A stretch of DNA of 64,000 bases. Origin: Lachnospiraceae bacterium. Its GTDB lineage: Bacteria; Bacillota; Clostridia; Lachnospirales; Lachnospiraceae. Below the pieces are notes generated by a model that saw only the letters and a list, made by a program, of their open reading frames with translations, had not been told where the DNA came from and searched no databases. Numbering within the stretch: the stretch's first letter is position 1; each line of letters opens with the position of its first letter. Of the stretch, positions 52,788 to 61,708 are shown piece after piece. Position numbers and translations under genes: made by a program. The DNA lies in NCBI GenBank assembly GCA_017441295.1, contig JAFRYA010000004.1, positions 96,770 to 160,769 on the forward strand, read 5' to 3'.

Positions 52788-54236
52788 TTACTGTCTTGCT
52801 TTGTCAAGCAGGTCTTTCTTGACGTTATATAATCTGTCGGAAAGGTCGACATATACTTTATTCGGGTTAATGAGACGGCGGCTCTCCTCCCAGAGAGTAT
52901 CCTGCTCCTTAGCGCAGTATGCCTTGATCTCTTCGATGGAAGGTGACTCATATACGCAGATACCCTTGTCAAATACCTTGACGAGCAGCTCTCTGAGCTT
53001 GAATGTGCCGGCTTTGACCAGTGTCTTCTTCCATGTACTCTCAGGATCGAACAGCAGAATGTTCTCGCTCTCCAGGAACTTCTCATCAGCCATGCAGATG
53101 AGGTCGCCTATGATCTTGCCTGAGCTCTTGTCAGTGAGCCTGTATACTGTCTTGTTGCCAGGATTGGTAATCTTCTCAACGTTTTCTGATACTTTGATCT
53201 TAGGCAGGAATTCACCTGTGGTCTTGTCCTGCATAGCTACCAGCTTGTAAACGCCGCCGAATGACGGATTGTCCTTAGCTGTGATCAGGTTGGTACCAAC
53301 GCCCCATGAAGTGATCTGCGCACCTTCATTCTTAAGGCTGTAGATCAGATTCTCATCCAGGTCGCTTGACGCGGAAATAACTGCATCCGGATAGCCTGCA
53401 TCATCAAGCATCTTTCTGGCCTTCTTGGACAGGTATGCAAGGTCGCCTGAATCCAGTCTGATACCGTAGTAGCCGAGCTTGATGCCCTTGGCCTTCATCT
53501 CATCAAATACTCTGATGGCATTTGGAACGCCGCTGTCCAGAGTATCATATGTGTCAACCAGCAGGATGCATGCGTCAGGATACATCTCTGCGTATGTCTT
53601 GAATGCGGTATATTCATCCGGGAAGCTCATTACCCAGCTGTGTGCATGTGTGCCCTTGACCGGGATATTAAACATCTTTCCGGTCAGAACGTTTGATGTG
53701 CCTACGCAGCCTGCAATAACCGCAGCTCTGGCACCGTAAATACCAGCGTCCGGACCCTGCGCACGGCGAAGGCCGAATTCCATAACGCCGCCGCCTGCAG
53801 CATAGCATACACGCGCTGCCTTGGTAGCGATCAGGCTCTGGTGATTTAATATGTTCAGAAGAGCTGCCTCAAGGAGCTGTGCCTGCATGATCGGAGCAAC
53901 AACCTTGATAAGCGGTTCCCTAGGGAATACTACTGTTCCTTCAGGAATAGCGTAAATATCTCCTGTAAAATGATATGAGCTCAAATAATCAAGAAAATCT
54001 TCATCAAACATTTTCAGACTTCTTAAATACTCGATATCCCCATATGAAAAATGAAGATTTTTAATATAATCGATAACCTGCTCAAGACCGCAGCAGATTG
54101 CATAGGCGCTTCCGAACGGGTTCTTGCGGTAAAACGCGTCAAAAACTACTACCGCGTCATTTTTTGATTTGTAATAGCCCTGCATCATTGTCAGTTCATA
54201 TAAGTCTGTAAGCAGTGTAAGATTACGATTTTCCAT
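52788..54236 (-). CDS. pncB: Nicotinate phosphoribosyltransferase
   Basis: It makes nicotinate mononucleotide from nicotinate and PRPP, the salvage step to NAD. The 482 residues start with LTLLTDLYELTMMQGYY, typical of the family. EFGLRRAQGPDAGIYGARAA is the active-site area, the nearby GTHAHSWVM holds the phosphorylated or catalytic His, and the later IRLDSGDLAYLSKKAR binds the phosphoribosyl part. It may share a transcript with ileS (47 bases). It is divergent from plsC. Confidence 0.96.
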   Translation of the reverse strand: MENRNLTLLTDLYELTMMQGYYKSKNDAVVVFDAFYRKNPFGSAYAICCGLEQVIDYIKNLHFSYGDIEYLRSLKMFDEDFLDYLSSYHFTGDIYAIPEGTVVFPREPLIKVVAPIMQAQLLEAALLNILNHQSLIATKAARVCYAAGGGVMEFGLRRAQGPDAGIYGARAAVIAGCVGTSNVLTGKMFNIPVKGTHAHSWVMSFPDEYTAFKTYAEMYPDACILLVDTYDTLDSGVPNAIRVFDEMKAKGIKLGYYGIRLDSGDLAYLSKKARKMLDDAGYPDAVISASSDLDENLIYSLKNEGAQITSWGVGTNLITAKDNPSFGGVYKLVAMQDKTTGEFLPKIKVSENVEKITNPGNKTVYRLTDKSSGKIIGDLICMADEKFLESENILLFDPESTWKKTLVKAGTFKLRELLVKVFDKGICVYESPSIEEIKAYCAKEQDTLWEESRRLINPNKVYVDLSDRLYNVKKDLLDKARQ

Positions 54237-54329
54237 TTCGTCCTCCTTAAATAAATCACAATTCCAAGATAACTAAAGTATTATAACCATTCCTTTACTA
54301 AACTTCAACAAAATGATATTATAATTCAT

Positions 54330-55076
54330 ATGATAAGGTTAATATTATGCTTTTTTGTATTATTAATAGCGTTTGTCCTTACAGTGGTCGCTTTTCCTCT
54401 GTCCCGGCTGATCAGATTAATCAACAGGCGGGCCGGGGACCTTTTTTCGTTAAGATTCGTTACCACCACTTTCAGGGCCCTCCTGTTTGTAGGCGGAGTC
54501 CATGTCGAGTTCATTGGTAAAGAGCATCTTCCTAAGAAGGGTGAAGCAGTCGTATATATCAGCAATCACCTGGGAGTTTTTGACATAGTTGCGCTTTACC
54601 CGGAATTTCCGGACCTGACCGGTTTTGTTGCCAAGAAAGAAATCCTTTCATGGCCTTTGATAGGCTGGTGGCTTAAAGCCGTTAACAGCCTTCCTTTGGA
54701 CAGGAAAGATCCTCGCAGCGGATTCAGAACTATCTTTAAGGCCGCGGATTATGTTGAAAAGGAGGGCATATCCATGGTCATTTTCCCGGAGGGCACCAGA
54801 AGCCGCAAGGATGGAGATGTACTCCCGTTCCACAAAGGCTCATTCAAGCTGGCTACCACGCCTAAGGCCCGCCTCATTCCGGTTGCCATAACAAATACAT
54901 CTGCTGTATTCGAAGACCACCTTCCATTCATCAGATCACAGAAAGTTGTCATAGAATTCTGCGAGCCGATTGAAACTGCAGATCTTACCAGAGAAGAAGA
55001 GAAAGATCTGCCGGTCAAGGTTCACGATATCATAGAGGAGAGAGTAAGGGCGAACCACCCTGCAGTAAATAAATGA
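54330..55076 (+). CDS. plsC: 1-acyl-sn-glycerol-3-phosphate acyltransferase
   Basis: It makes phosphatidic acid from lysophosphatidic acid at the membrane. The 248 residues start with a membrane helix (RLILCFFVLLIAFVLTVVAF). Catalytic HX4D is His80-Asp85 (NHLGVFD) and the acceptor motif FPEGTR is at 152-157. ATG 54330 follows a TATAAT (54320-54325) by only 4 bases and has no ribosome-binding site, so the start region is unusual. It overlaps murI by 4 bases. Confidence 0.95.
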   Translation: MIRLILCFFVLLIAFVLTVVAFPLSRLIRLINRRAGDLFSLRFVTTTFRALLFVGGVHVEFIGKEHLPKKGEAVVYISNHLGVFDIVALYPEFPDLTGFVAKKEILSWPLIGWWLKAVNSLPLDRKDPRSGFRTIFKAADYVEKEGISMVIFPEGTRSRKDGDVLPFHKGSFKLATTPKARLIPVAITNTSAVFEDHLPFIRSQKVVIEFCEPIETADLTREEEKDLPVKVHDIIEERVRANHPAVNK

Positions 55077-55888
55077 CAGACAGAAATTTACCAATAGGAG
55101 TTTTCGATTCAGGCGTCGGCGGACTGACTGTAGCCCGCGAGATTTTCAGAAATCTGCCTGATGAGAAAATCATATATTTCGGCGATACAGCCAGAGTGCC
55201 ATACGGCAATAAATCTCCTGAAACCGTCATAAGATATGCCAGACAGATTACATCTTTCCTGGTTTCTGAACAGGTTAAGGCCATTGTCATAGCCTGCAAT
55301 ACCGCCAGCGCATTTGCGCTCCATACCGTTCAGGCCGAGCTGGACATCCCTGTCATCGGTGTTATAGAGCCTGGCGCACGTGCCGCGGTTCAGGCCACAC
55401 GTACCGGCAGAATAGGCATCACCGGCACCACAGGTACAGTTTCCAGCGGTCTTTACGACAGGCTCATCGGCGAGCTCATGCCTTCAGCCAAGGTCTTTTC
55501 TAAGGCCTGCCCGTTGTTTGTCAGCCTGGTTGAAGAAGGAATGATCGACGACCCGGTAACCATAATGATGATACATCGCTATCTGGACGATATGCTCAGG
55601 AACGACAGCATTGACACGCTGGTCCTCGGCTGCACACATTATCCGCTTATCAGGAAAGTTATAGCCCGCGAAGTAGGCAGCTCTGTCACTCTGGTAAATC
55701 CTGCATATGAAACAGCCGTCTCTCTCAAAGAACTGCTGAATTCTTTGGATCTGGCCGCAGACGGCGGTCCCGTAGATTTCTCAGCGCACCGTTTCTTCGC
55801 CAGCGACGGAGCGGAGAATTTCAAGAAATTCGCCAGAGACAATCTGAATTTCGACATTGAAAATGTAGAATTAAAAACATTACAGTAA
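55073..55888 (+). CDS. murI: Glutamate racemase
   Basis: It supplies D-glutamate for peptidoglycan. The 271 residues include GVFDSGVGGLT with the catalytic Asp, and the two catalytic cysteines Cys75 (ACNTASA) and Cys187 (GCTHYPL). Its ATG overlaps the plsC stop (ATGA). Its own stop TAA is the first part of a 9-base direct repeat that flanks foldback element E, so the end of the gene and its terminator belong to that element. Confidence 0.97.
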   Translation: MTDRNLPIGVFDSGVGGLTVAREIFRNLPDEKIIYFGDTARVPYGNKSPETVIRYARQITSFLVSEQVKAIVIACNTASAFALHTVQAELDIPVIGVIEPGARAAVQATRTGRIGITGTTGTVSSGLYDRLIGELMPSAKVFSKACPLFVSLVEEGMIDDPVTIMMIHRYLDDMLRNDSIDTLVLGCTHYPLIRKVIAREVGSSVTLVNPAYETAVSLKELLNSLDLAADGGPVDFSAHRFFASDGAENFKKFARDNLNFDIENVELKTLQ

Positions 55889-55893
55889 ATCTT

Positions 55894-55918
55894 AGCTGCC
55901 GCAGATATTGCGGCGGCT
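55894..55918 (+). terminator. murI terminator hairpin inside element E
   Basis: GCCGCA / TGCGGC with a 5-nt loop and outer AGC/GCT pairs, followed by CTTTTTTT. The same bases can instead pair with 56135-56153 as the base of element E, so two structures exclude each other. Confidence 0.75.
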
Positions 55919-56153
55919 CTTTTTTTATGTGTGCCTGACAGCTGTTTTTTATACGGCTCGAAAGTACTAAGGCTCATGACGCACCCGGATAAGCTCGGCC
56001 CCTCGTGCGGAACTCGCTCCACTTCGTTTCGCTCAGACAGTCCTGAGCTCGGGGCCTATCCGGTCACGCCATTTACCAAGTACTTTCGGCTTATGGTATA
56101 AAAAACAGCTGCTCAGGCGCACGAATAAAGAGCCTTCGCAATATTCCTGCAGC
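55895..56153. repeat. Foldback element E (family II) flanked by 9-bp direct repeats
   Basis: A 259-base inverted-repeat element. TAAATCTTA stands on both sides as a direct repeat (55886-55894 and 56154-56162). Arms of about 60 bases pair imperfectly; they run inwards from GCTGCCGCAGATATTGCGGC and, on the other strand, from GCTGCAGGAATATTGCGAAG, both reaching CAGCTGTTTTTTATAC. The core shares ACGGCTCGAAAG, CCCGGATAA (55984-55992), CTCGTGCGGAACTCGC, CAGTCCTGAGCTCGG and CTATCCGG (56056-56063) with element D. No coding capacity is seen. Confidence 0.78.
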
Positions 56154-56220
56154 TAAATCTTATAATGTTTTTATAGCACATTTTCTATTATGAATTCAGA
56201 TTCTCTCTGGCGCTGTATAT

Positions 56221-56323
56221 AAGTGTGCGGCGTTTTATTTCGTGATGGAGCTGCCGCATGTTCGACTAAACCGACGTGGAGAACAGGCGGCAGCTCCATT
56301 ACAAAAAAATAACCGCCGCACTT
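56221..56323. repeat. Foldback element B (family I)
   Basis: A 103-base hairpin. The arms start AAGTGTGCGGCGTTTTATTT and, on the other strand, AAGTGCGGCGGTTATTTTTT, and both end in ATGGAGCTGCCGC. The core is at 56256-56288 with GACTAAACCGACGTGGA between GTTC and GAAC. Its right arm overlaps the terminator of the next gene. Between elements E and B (56163-56220) only AT-rich sequence is seen. Confidence 0.76.
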
Positions 56324-56332
56324 TCATGCGGC
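56315..56332 (-). terminator. Terminator of the 148-residue protein gene
   Basis: GCCGCA / TGCGGC with a 6-nt loop, followed on the minus strand by TTATTTTTTTG. It shares bases with the right arm of element B, so only one of the two structures can form at a time. Confidence 0.7.
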
Positions 56333-56341
56333 AGTCTGTTT

Positions 56342-56788
56342 TTAACGGAATTTATCCAGGAATTTGTCTGTCTTCTTCCTGTGTTCTTTGGCAACGTATA
56401 CAGGGCCTCTGACTCTCTTGGCTGAAAGCATATATACGCCTACGATCTGAGCTCTGAGCTCCTGCTTCGGAAGGATGGTCTTGAACAGTGCGTCATCACA
56501 CATTACGCTGGAGACCTTGTTTCCAATCTTAACCTTGAGAACTGAAACCTTTCCGATCTTGGAAAGTCTCGGTGCTGAATCATAAACAATCTTCGGGAAG
56601 CCTGCATCCTTGAGACGCATCCTCTTCTTATCAATGACGAAGCAGTTGATCGTCATTGCCTGTTTCTCTAATTCTGCTCTTTGCTCTTCCTGTTTCTTCT
56701 GGCTGCGCTTTCCGAATACATAAAGCAGTATGATCGCAACGATCAGAACTACCAGTACGCCAATAAGTATCCATACAAAAGGTGGCAT
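56342..56788 (-). CDS. Membrane-anchored protein of unknown function
   Basis: A 148-residue protein with an N-terminal membrane helix (VWILIGVLVVLIVAIILLYVF), a charged helical stretch (KRSQKKQEEQRAELEKQ) and a basic C-terminal domain of about 100 residues that looks like a small beta barrel (TINCFVIDKKRMRLKDAGFP). I do not recognise the domain. The end is very basic (KEHRKKTDKFLDKFR), which might bind nucleic acid or acidic lipid. Confidence 0.72.
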   Translation of the reverse strand: MPPFVWILIGVLVVLIVAIILLYVFGKRSQKKQEEQRAELEKQAMTINCFVIDKKRMRLKDAGFPKIVYDSAPRLSKIGKVSVLKVKIGNKVSSVMCDDALFKTILPKQELRAQIVGVYMLSAKRVRGPVYVAKEHRKKTDKFLDKFR

Positions 56789-56861
56789 TATAATTATCTC
56801 CTTGTCGACTCTCAGTAATTAACCTAAATAGTTTATCATCAGTCAATGAAAAACACAATTG

Positions 56862-57533
56862 TTATTTTTCACCTGATAATGTGTTCAGTATATATTTTTC
56901 CTGAACCTCAATGTGTCTCTCTATCTCTCTCTTGGCATTGCGGACACTGCCGTCCACGATTGCCTCTATGATCCTGTTGTGCTCATCCACGATGCTGTTC
57001 CGGTTTTTCATTTCCTTAATATACTCGAGCCTGTATCTGAAAATGTGTTCCTTCAGCTGGTGGAGCATCTGGATAAGTCTCTGGTTGCGGGTGATCTCGT
57101 AAATGACTTCATGGAATTCCACGTCTGTCTGTGTGATCAGCTCTACATTGTTGTCTTTGACTGCATTGATAACTTCTTTGTTAGCCAGCCTGAGTTTCTC
57201 AATGCTCTCATCATCGGCATTCCTGCATGCCAGCTGGCAGGCCAGGCTTTCAAGGGCCTTCCTGATTTCCAGAACTTCCCTGAGGTCCTTCTCATTGATC
57301 GGCGCAACCTCTGCGCCTTTGCGGGCTGTCATAATGACCAGGCCTTCCAGTTCCAGCTTCCTGATAGCTTCACGAACAGGAGTCCTGGATACGCCGAGCT
57401 CATTGGCCAGCTTAATCTCCATCAGTCTCTCACCCGGTTTCAGGTCACCGGTAATGATTGCTTCCCTAAGTGTCTTAAACACCAGATCTCTTAAAGGAAT
57501 GTATTCATCAAAATTCATCTTAAGATTAGTCAT
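56862..57533 (-). CDS. GntR family (FadR/FCD-type) transcriptional regulator
   Basis: A 223-residue regulator. The winged helix at about 10-75 (REAIITGDLKPGERLMEIKL, NELGVSRTPVREAIRKLELE) is followed by an all-helical FCD domain that binds a small acid or metal (EVLEIRKALESLACQLACRN, then FHEVIYEITRNQRLI). ATG 57533 has AGGGAG before it and overlaps the ispE stop by 8 bases; the longer frame would lie inside ispE. It may be encoded downstream of ispE by chance or regulate isoprenoid or acid metabolism. Confidence 0.92.
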   Translation of the reverse strand: MTNLKMNFDEYIPLRDLVFKTLREAIITGDLKPGERLMEIKLANELGVSRTPVREAIRKLELEGLVIMTARKGAEVAPINEKDLREVLEIRKALESLACQLACRNADDESIEKLRLANKEVINAVKDNNVELITQTDVEFHEVIYEITRNQRLIQMLHQLKEHIFRYRLEYIKEMKNRNSIVDEHNRIIEAIVDGSVRNAKREIERHIEVQEKYILNTLSGEK

Positions 57534-58425
57534 CCAATACTCCCTTCTGCAGGTTTCTGACAAACTGTACTGAGAAACATCTCCTTGGAATGTCACCTGC
57601 CTCTTCCTTAAACTGCCTTAAGGCGTCTTCCGCGGCAGCCTTGCTGTCATATATCCCAAAAACCGTTGGTCCGGAGCCGCTCATCAGAGCGCCGATCGCT
57701 CCGGTCTCTGTCATCTTTCGCTTTAATTCATTTATCTGAGGATATCTGTCAATAGTTACTGTTTCCAGTACGTTGCCCATTGCGGCAGACATCACTCTCA
57801 AATCCTGTTTTTCTATGGCATCGCATAAAGCCTCGATATCCGGGTGGTCAATTATCTCGGCTGCGTCGAGCTCTGTATATACCCACTTGGTTGATACCTC
57901 GAAGCCGTCATTTACTATCAAGGCCCAGGCTGACGGCGCATCCGGCAGTGGTGTCAGCTCCTCGCCTATACCCTGTCCCAGCCATGTGCCTGTCCTGAGG
58001 CAGAATGCCACGTCGGCACCAAGTCTGACTGCAATGCTGTCCATCTCATCCTGACTCATCCTAAGTCCGAACAACTCATTCATCCCCATGATCACAGCTC
58101 CGGCATCGGTACTGCCGCCTGCAAGCCCTGCTGCCATAGGGATATTCTTCTCAATCTTTATCAGTACGCCGCGGCCCGTTTCATGTGCATCCATAACCAA
58201 TCGGGCGGCACGGTATGCCAGATTGCTATCGCCCGCCGGAACAGCCGGGTCAGAGCATTCAATCTTGATCACGTCCGGCTCCTCGAGAGCACTGAGGGTA
58301 ATGACATCATACAGGTCCACGGTCTGCATCACTGTATTGATATAATGATATCCATCCGCGCGTCTGCCTGTAATATCCAGGCCCAGATTGATCTTTGCAT
58401 ATGCTTTCCGCTTAATAATTTCCAT
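57526..58425 (-). CDS. ispE: 4-diphosphocytidyl-2-C-methyl-D-erythritol kinase
   Basis: It phosphorylates CDP-methylerythritol in the MEP route to isoprenoids, using ATP. The 299 residues belong to the GHMP kinase family: KAYAKINLGLDITGRRADGYH at the start, the ATP loop PMAAGLAGGSTDAGAVI, and the late ALMSGSGPTVFG. ATG 58425 is chosen because the family N-terminus begins 7 residues later; the frame further upstream runs into a terminator. Confidence 0.96.
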   Translation of the reverse strand: MEIIKRKAYAKINLGLDITGRRADGYHYINTVMQTVDLYDVITLSALEEPDVIKIECSDPAVPAGDSNLAYRAARLVMDAHETGRGVLIKIEKNIPMAAGLAGGSTDAGAVIMGMNELFGLRMSQDEMDSIAVRLGADVAFCLRTGTWLGQGIGEELTPLPDAPSAWALIVNDGFEVSTKWVYTELDAAEIIDHPDIEALCDAIEKQDLRVMSAAMGNVLETVTIDRYPQINELKRKMTETGAIGALMSGSGPTVFGIYDSKAAAEDALRQFKEEAGDIPRRCFSVQFVRNLQKGVLDD

Positions 58426-58452
58426 GCCATCACTCTTTTGTACAAAATAAAA

Positions 58453-58483
58453 ACAAGGATTGTATACATTATACAATCCTTGT
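58453..58483 (-). terminator. Terminator of the Na/Pi cotransporter gene
   Basis: A perfect 14-bp stem ACAAGGATTGTATA / TATACAATCCTTGT with a 3-nt loop, followed on the minus strand by TTTTATTTTG. Confidence 0.9.
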
Positions 58484-58525
58484 ATGACATCATTCAAGAA
58501 CTATTTAAACTTAAGAATAAACAAA

Positions 58526-60325
58526 TTACAGTGAATTTAATCGTGCAAAATAGTCATCGTGTATAGCATTGTACTCTTCATCGAAATTGTTGTTGTCTTT
58601 GCTTGCATGAAGAGATGTGATATATGAGTGCGCCAGATTGGCCAGCTCAGGATTTACACGGGCTACAACCGCGATACCAACGTTTGAGCAGGAGTCGGAC
58701 ATTCTCTCTAAGTTGGACAGGATATCCAGGAATGCCATGCCTGAGCTGACGCTGCAGACACCGTCCCTGAGTCTCTCCAGATGATTGTCATGGATAGTAT
58801 TGATCATATCATCCATAACGTCCTCCATCGGCTCAATATGACGGGCAGCTTCCGCGTCTCTCTTCTCAAATGCCTGCCTGGTGCAGTCCAGTATCTTGTA
58901 CAGCAGCTCGCAGGTCAGTTCGTATTCCTGAATGGCTGACTGGGAAAACTTATATCCGCTCTGATCCATGACTTTGGATATTTCCGCAACGTTCATTGCA
59001 TGGTCTGCCAAACGCTCGAACTCCGTGGTCAGCTTGTGGTACTCATCCATGATCTGGATATGCTCTTCCTGTTTAATGGTCGGTGCAATCTGTACCAGAT
59101 AATCCTCCAGACGATCCGTCAGATGGTCTATGTCTTCTTCATCCTTTTCTATCAGTTCAAACGTCTTCTCGTCATAATCCACAACCAGGTTGACCGCTTT
59201 ATGAATATTCTCTGATGCCATACTGAACATGGTTTTAAGCACGTTGTAGCAGCTGTTGAATGCCAGCGCCGGTGTATTCAGGAAGGCCGGGCTCAGGGCA
59301 TTGAGTATTTCCGCATACTTTCCTGCCTCAACTTTGGCCTTTTCTTTAACGAGTTTCTTGCCAAGTTTCTCAAATATCCCTACAACAGGCAGCAGCAGTA
59401 TGCCGCAGGCCAGGTTAAATACTGAGTTGGTATTCGCAATGGTACCCGATGTCATCGGTGCATTCCAAAAGTCTCCAAACAGTCCGAAAGTATGCAGCAG
59501 CGTAACCACGACAAGAACCAGGATGGTCTTGGCCAGGTTATAAATAATATTAATGATACCGACTCTCTTGGCATCTGTCTTGGCTCCGATATAGCATACG
59601 ATCGCGGTGGTTACGCAGTCTCCGAGGTAGATACCGCAGAGCATTACGTAAACAGTTTTGAACGGGATAAAGCCGCCCATTGCAAATGCCTGCAGGATAC
59701 CAACGGTAGCGGACGAGCTCTGCAGCATGAAGGCAACTGCAGCACCTACTAAATATCCGAGCAGCATATTGTCACCCATGCTCTCAAACAGATGGTCAAT
59801 GAGTCCGCTCTCCTGCAGCTTGCTGACCGCTGCTGTCATATTCAAAAGACCTGAAAAAAGTATACCGAATCCGATCAGGATATTGCCGATGTTATTGGAC
59901 TTCTTGAACTTGAAGCCCATGATAAGGATCATGCCTATCACAAGCGCCAGAGGGGCTAATGTGGAAGGCTGGAAAAACTTAAGGACAGACGCGCCATCGG
60001 TATTGAGATCCAGAAGTCTGATTATCTGGCCGGTAACTGTAGTTCCGAGGTTCGCGCCGATAATAATACCGAGCGACTGATGGAGCGTAAGTATGCCTGC
60101 TGCAACCAGACCTGATGTAATAACAATAGTCGCGGTAGAAGACTGAATAATGGCGGTAACAGCCAGACCAAGGAGAAACGCCTTGATCGGGTTATTGGTA
60201 ACCTTTGTCATTACTTTCTTTAAAGTACCTGAAGATCCTTCTTTTAAGCTGTCGCCCATGAGCCTCATTCCGTACAGGAACATGGCCAGGCCGCCAAGTA
60301 ATGTGATAATGTCAAATACGCTCAT
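58526..60325 (-). CDS. Na/Pi cotransporter family protein with PhoU-like domain
   Basis: A 599-residue protein. The N-terminal ~330 residues are membrane helices in two inverted repeats with the family motifs IIQSSTATIVITSGLV, GANLGTTVTG and, in the second repeat, MLQSSSATVGILQAF and GIYLGDCVTTAIV. In the second repeat GxxLGDCVTT replaces GxNxGTT. The C-terminal ~230 residues are a helical PhoU-like domain (EFERLADHAMNVAEI, NLERMSDSCSNVG). It should move phosphate with Na+ and sense its level. It is divergent from telA. Confidence 0.92.
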   Translation of the reverse strand: MSVFDIITLLGGLAMFLYGMRLMGDSLKEGSSGTLKKVMTKVTNNPIKAFLLGLAVTAIIQSSTATIVITSGLVAAGILTLHQSLGIIIGANLGTTVTGQIIRLLDLNTDGASVLKFFQPSTLAPLALVIGMILIMGFKFKKSNNIGNILIGFGILFSGLLNMTAAVSKLQESGLIDHLFESMGDNMLLGYLVGAAVAFMLQSSSATVGILQAFAMGGFIPFKTVYVMLCGIYLGDCVTTAIVCYIGAKTDAKRVGIINIIYNLAKTILVLVVVTLLHTFGLFGDFWNAPMTSGTIANTNSVFNLACGILLLPVVGIFEKLGKKLVKEKAKVEAGKYAEILNALSPAFLNTPALAFNSCYNVLKTMFSMASENIHKAVNLVVDYDEKTFELIEKDEEDIDHLTDRLEDYLVQIAPTIKQEEHIQIMDEYHKLTTEFERLADHAMNVAEISKVMDQSGYKFSQSAIQEYELTCELLYKILDCTRQAFEKRDAEAARHIEPMEDVMDDMINTIHDNHLERLRDGVCSVSSGMAFLDILSNLERMSDSCSNVGIAVVARVNPELANLAHSYITSLHASKDNNNFDEEYNAIHDDYFARLNSL

Positions 60326-60496
60326 TTAGTCTCCCTTTGCGAGCATTTGGCACTATAATCTGCCAAATTTTTCACAAAATAACAATACCACATTTTTTTG
60401 TAAAGTTATAGTTTTTTTATCAGTACAATTAAGTGATTCTTTAAATAAGTTATTAAATGGTGTATCATTATTTCATATTAATAATGGAGGTGTAAT

Positions 60497-61708
60497 ATGA
60501 CAGATAAAATCTCTCTTGAATTAGAACCGGCAGCTGATACACCGGTTGTTGAAACCACCACTTTTTCAGCTATAACCGCTCCGGAGCCTGACCAGGTTCC
60601 TGTTATTACTGAAGATGGCGAACTTCAAAATGTTGAATATATGTATGACGTTAAGCTGACCGAAGAGGAGCAGCAGATGGTTGATGAATTCGCCGAGAAG
60701 ATTGACCTGGAGAATACCAGCATCGTTCTTAATTACGGTGCAGCCAGCCAGAAGAAGATTGCTGATTTCTCAGACAATGCCCTGAAGGGTGTTAAGTCCA
60801 AAGACCTCGGTGAAGTAGGCACAGCCATCGCTGACCTGGTTACCGAGCTGAAGGGCTTCAGCCTGGACGAGCCGGAGAAGAAAGGCATCGCAGGCTGGTT
60901 CAAGAAGAAAGTCAACAGCATTGTTGCGCTGAAGGAACGCTATGACACAGCTGAGGCTAATGTTAACAAGATCACCGGCGTTCTCGAAGGACATCAGAAC
61001 CAGCTGACCACAGACGTTGTAATGCTTGACAAGATGTACGATTCCAACCTTGTTTACTTCAAGGAACTGACCATGTACATCATCGCCGGTAAGAAGAAAC
61101 TTGAGAAAGAACGCAGCACCAAGCTGGTTGAGCTCAAGAAAAAGGCTGAAGAGTCAGGTCTGGCAGAAGACGCTCAGGCAGCTAATGACTACGCAGCACT
61201 GTGCGACCGCTTCGAGAAGAAGCTGCACGATCTGGAGCTGACACGTACAGTCAGCATGCAGATGGCTCCGCAGATCCGTCTCATCCAGAACAGCGATTCC
61301 TTAATGGTTGAGAAGATCCAGTCCACCATCAGCAACACCATTCCTCTGTGGAAGAACCAGATGGTACTGGCTCTCGGCATGGCTCATTCAGAAGAGGCCA
61401 TGAATGCCCAGAAGGAAGTTAACCAGCTGACCAATGACCTGCTCAGAAAGAACGCTGAGACCCTGAAGCAGGGCTCTATCGAAATTGCAGAGGAGAGCGA
61501 GAAAGGTCTCATCGATATTGAAACTGTTAAATACGCCAATGAGCAGCTCATTACTTCTCTTGACGAAGTAGTCCGCATTCAGGAGGAAGGCCGTGAGAAA
61601 CGCCGCCTGGCTGAAAACGAGCTGGCTCAGATCGAGGCTACATTGAAGCAGAAATTACTTGATATTCGTACCAGAGAGCTTGAAGAAATAGGAGTTCCTA
61701 ATGAATAA
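60497..61708 (+). CDS. Toxic anion resistance protein (TelA family)
   Basis: A 403-residue, mostly helical cytoplasmic protein with the family core QIRLIQNSDSLMVEKIQSTI, then SNTIPLWKNQMVLALGM and the late VRIQEEGREKRRLAENEL. TelA-type proteins are linked to tellurite and to cell-envelope antibiotic tolerance; the mechanism is unclear. GGAGGTG precedes the ATG. It overlaps the XpaC-like gene by 8 bases, the usual TelA-XpaC pair. Confidence 0.94.
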   Translation: MTDKISLELEPAADTPVVETTTFSAITAPEPDQVPVITEDGELQNVEYMYDVKLTEEEQQMVDEFAEKIDLENTSIVLNYGAASQKKIADFSDNALKGVKSKDLGEVGTAIADLVTELKGFSLDEPEKKGIAGWFKKKVNSIVALKERYDTAEANVNKITGVLEGHQNQLTTDVVMLDKMYDSNLVYFKELTMYIIAGKKKLEKERSTKLVELKKKAEESGLAEDAQAANDYAALCDRFEKKLHDLELTRTVSMQMAPQIRLIQNSDSLMVEKIQSTISNTIPLWKNQMVLALGMAHSEEAMNAQKEVNQLTNDLLRKNAETLKQGSIEIAEESEKGLIDIETVKYANEQLITSLDEVVRIQEEGREKRRLAENELAQIEATLKQKLLDIRTRELEEIGVPNE

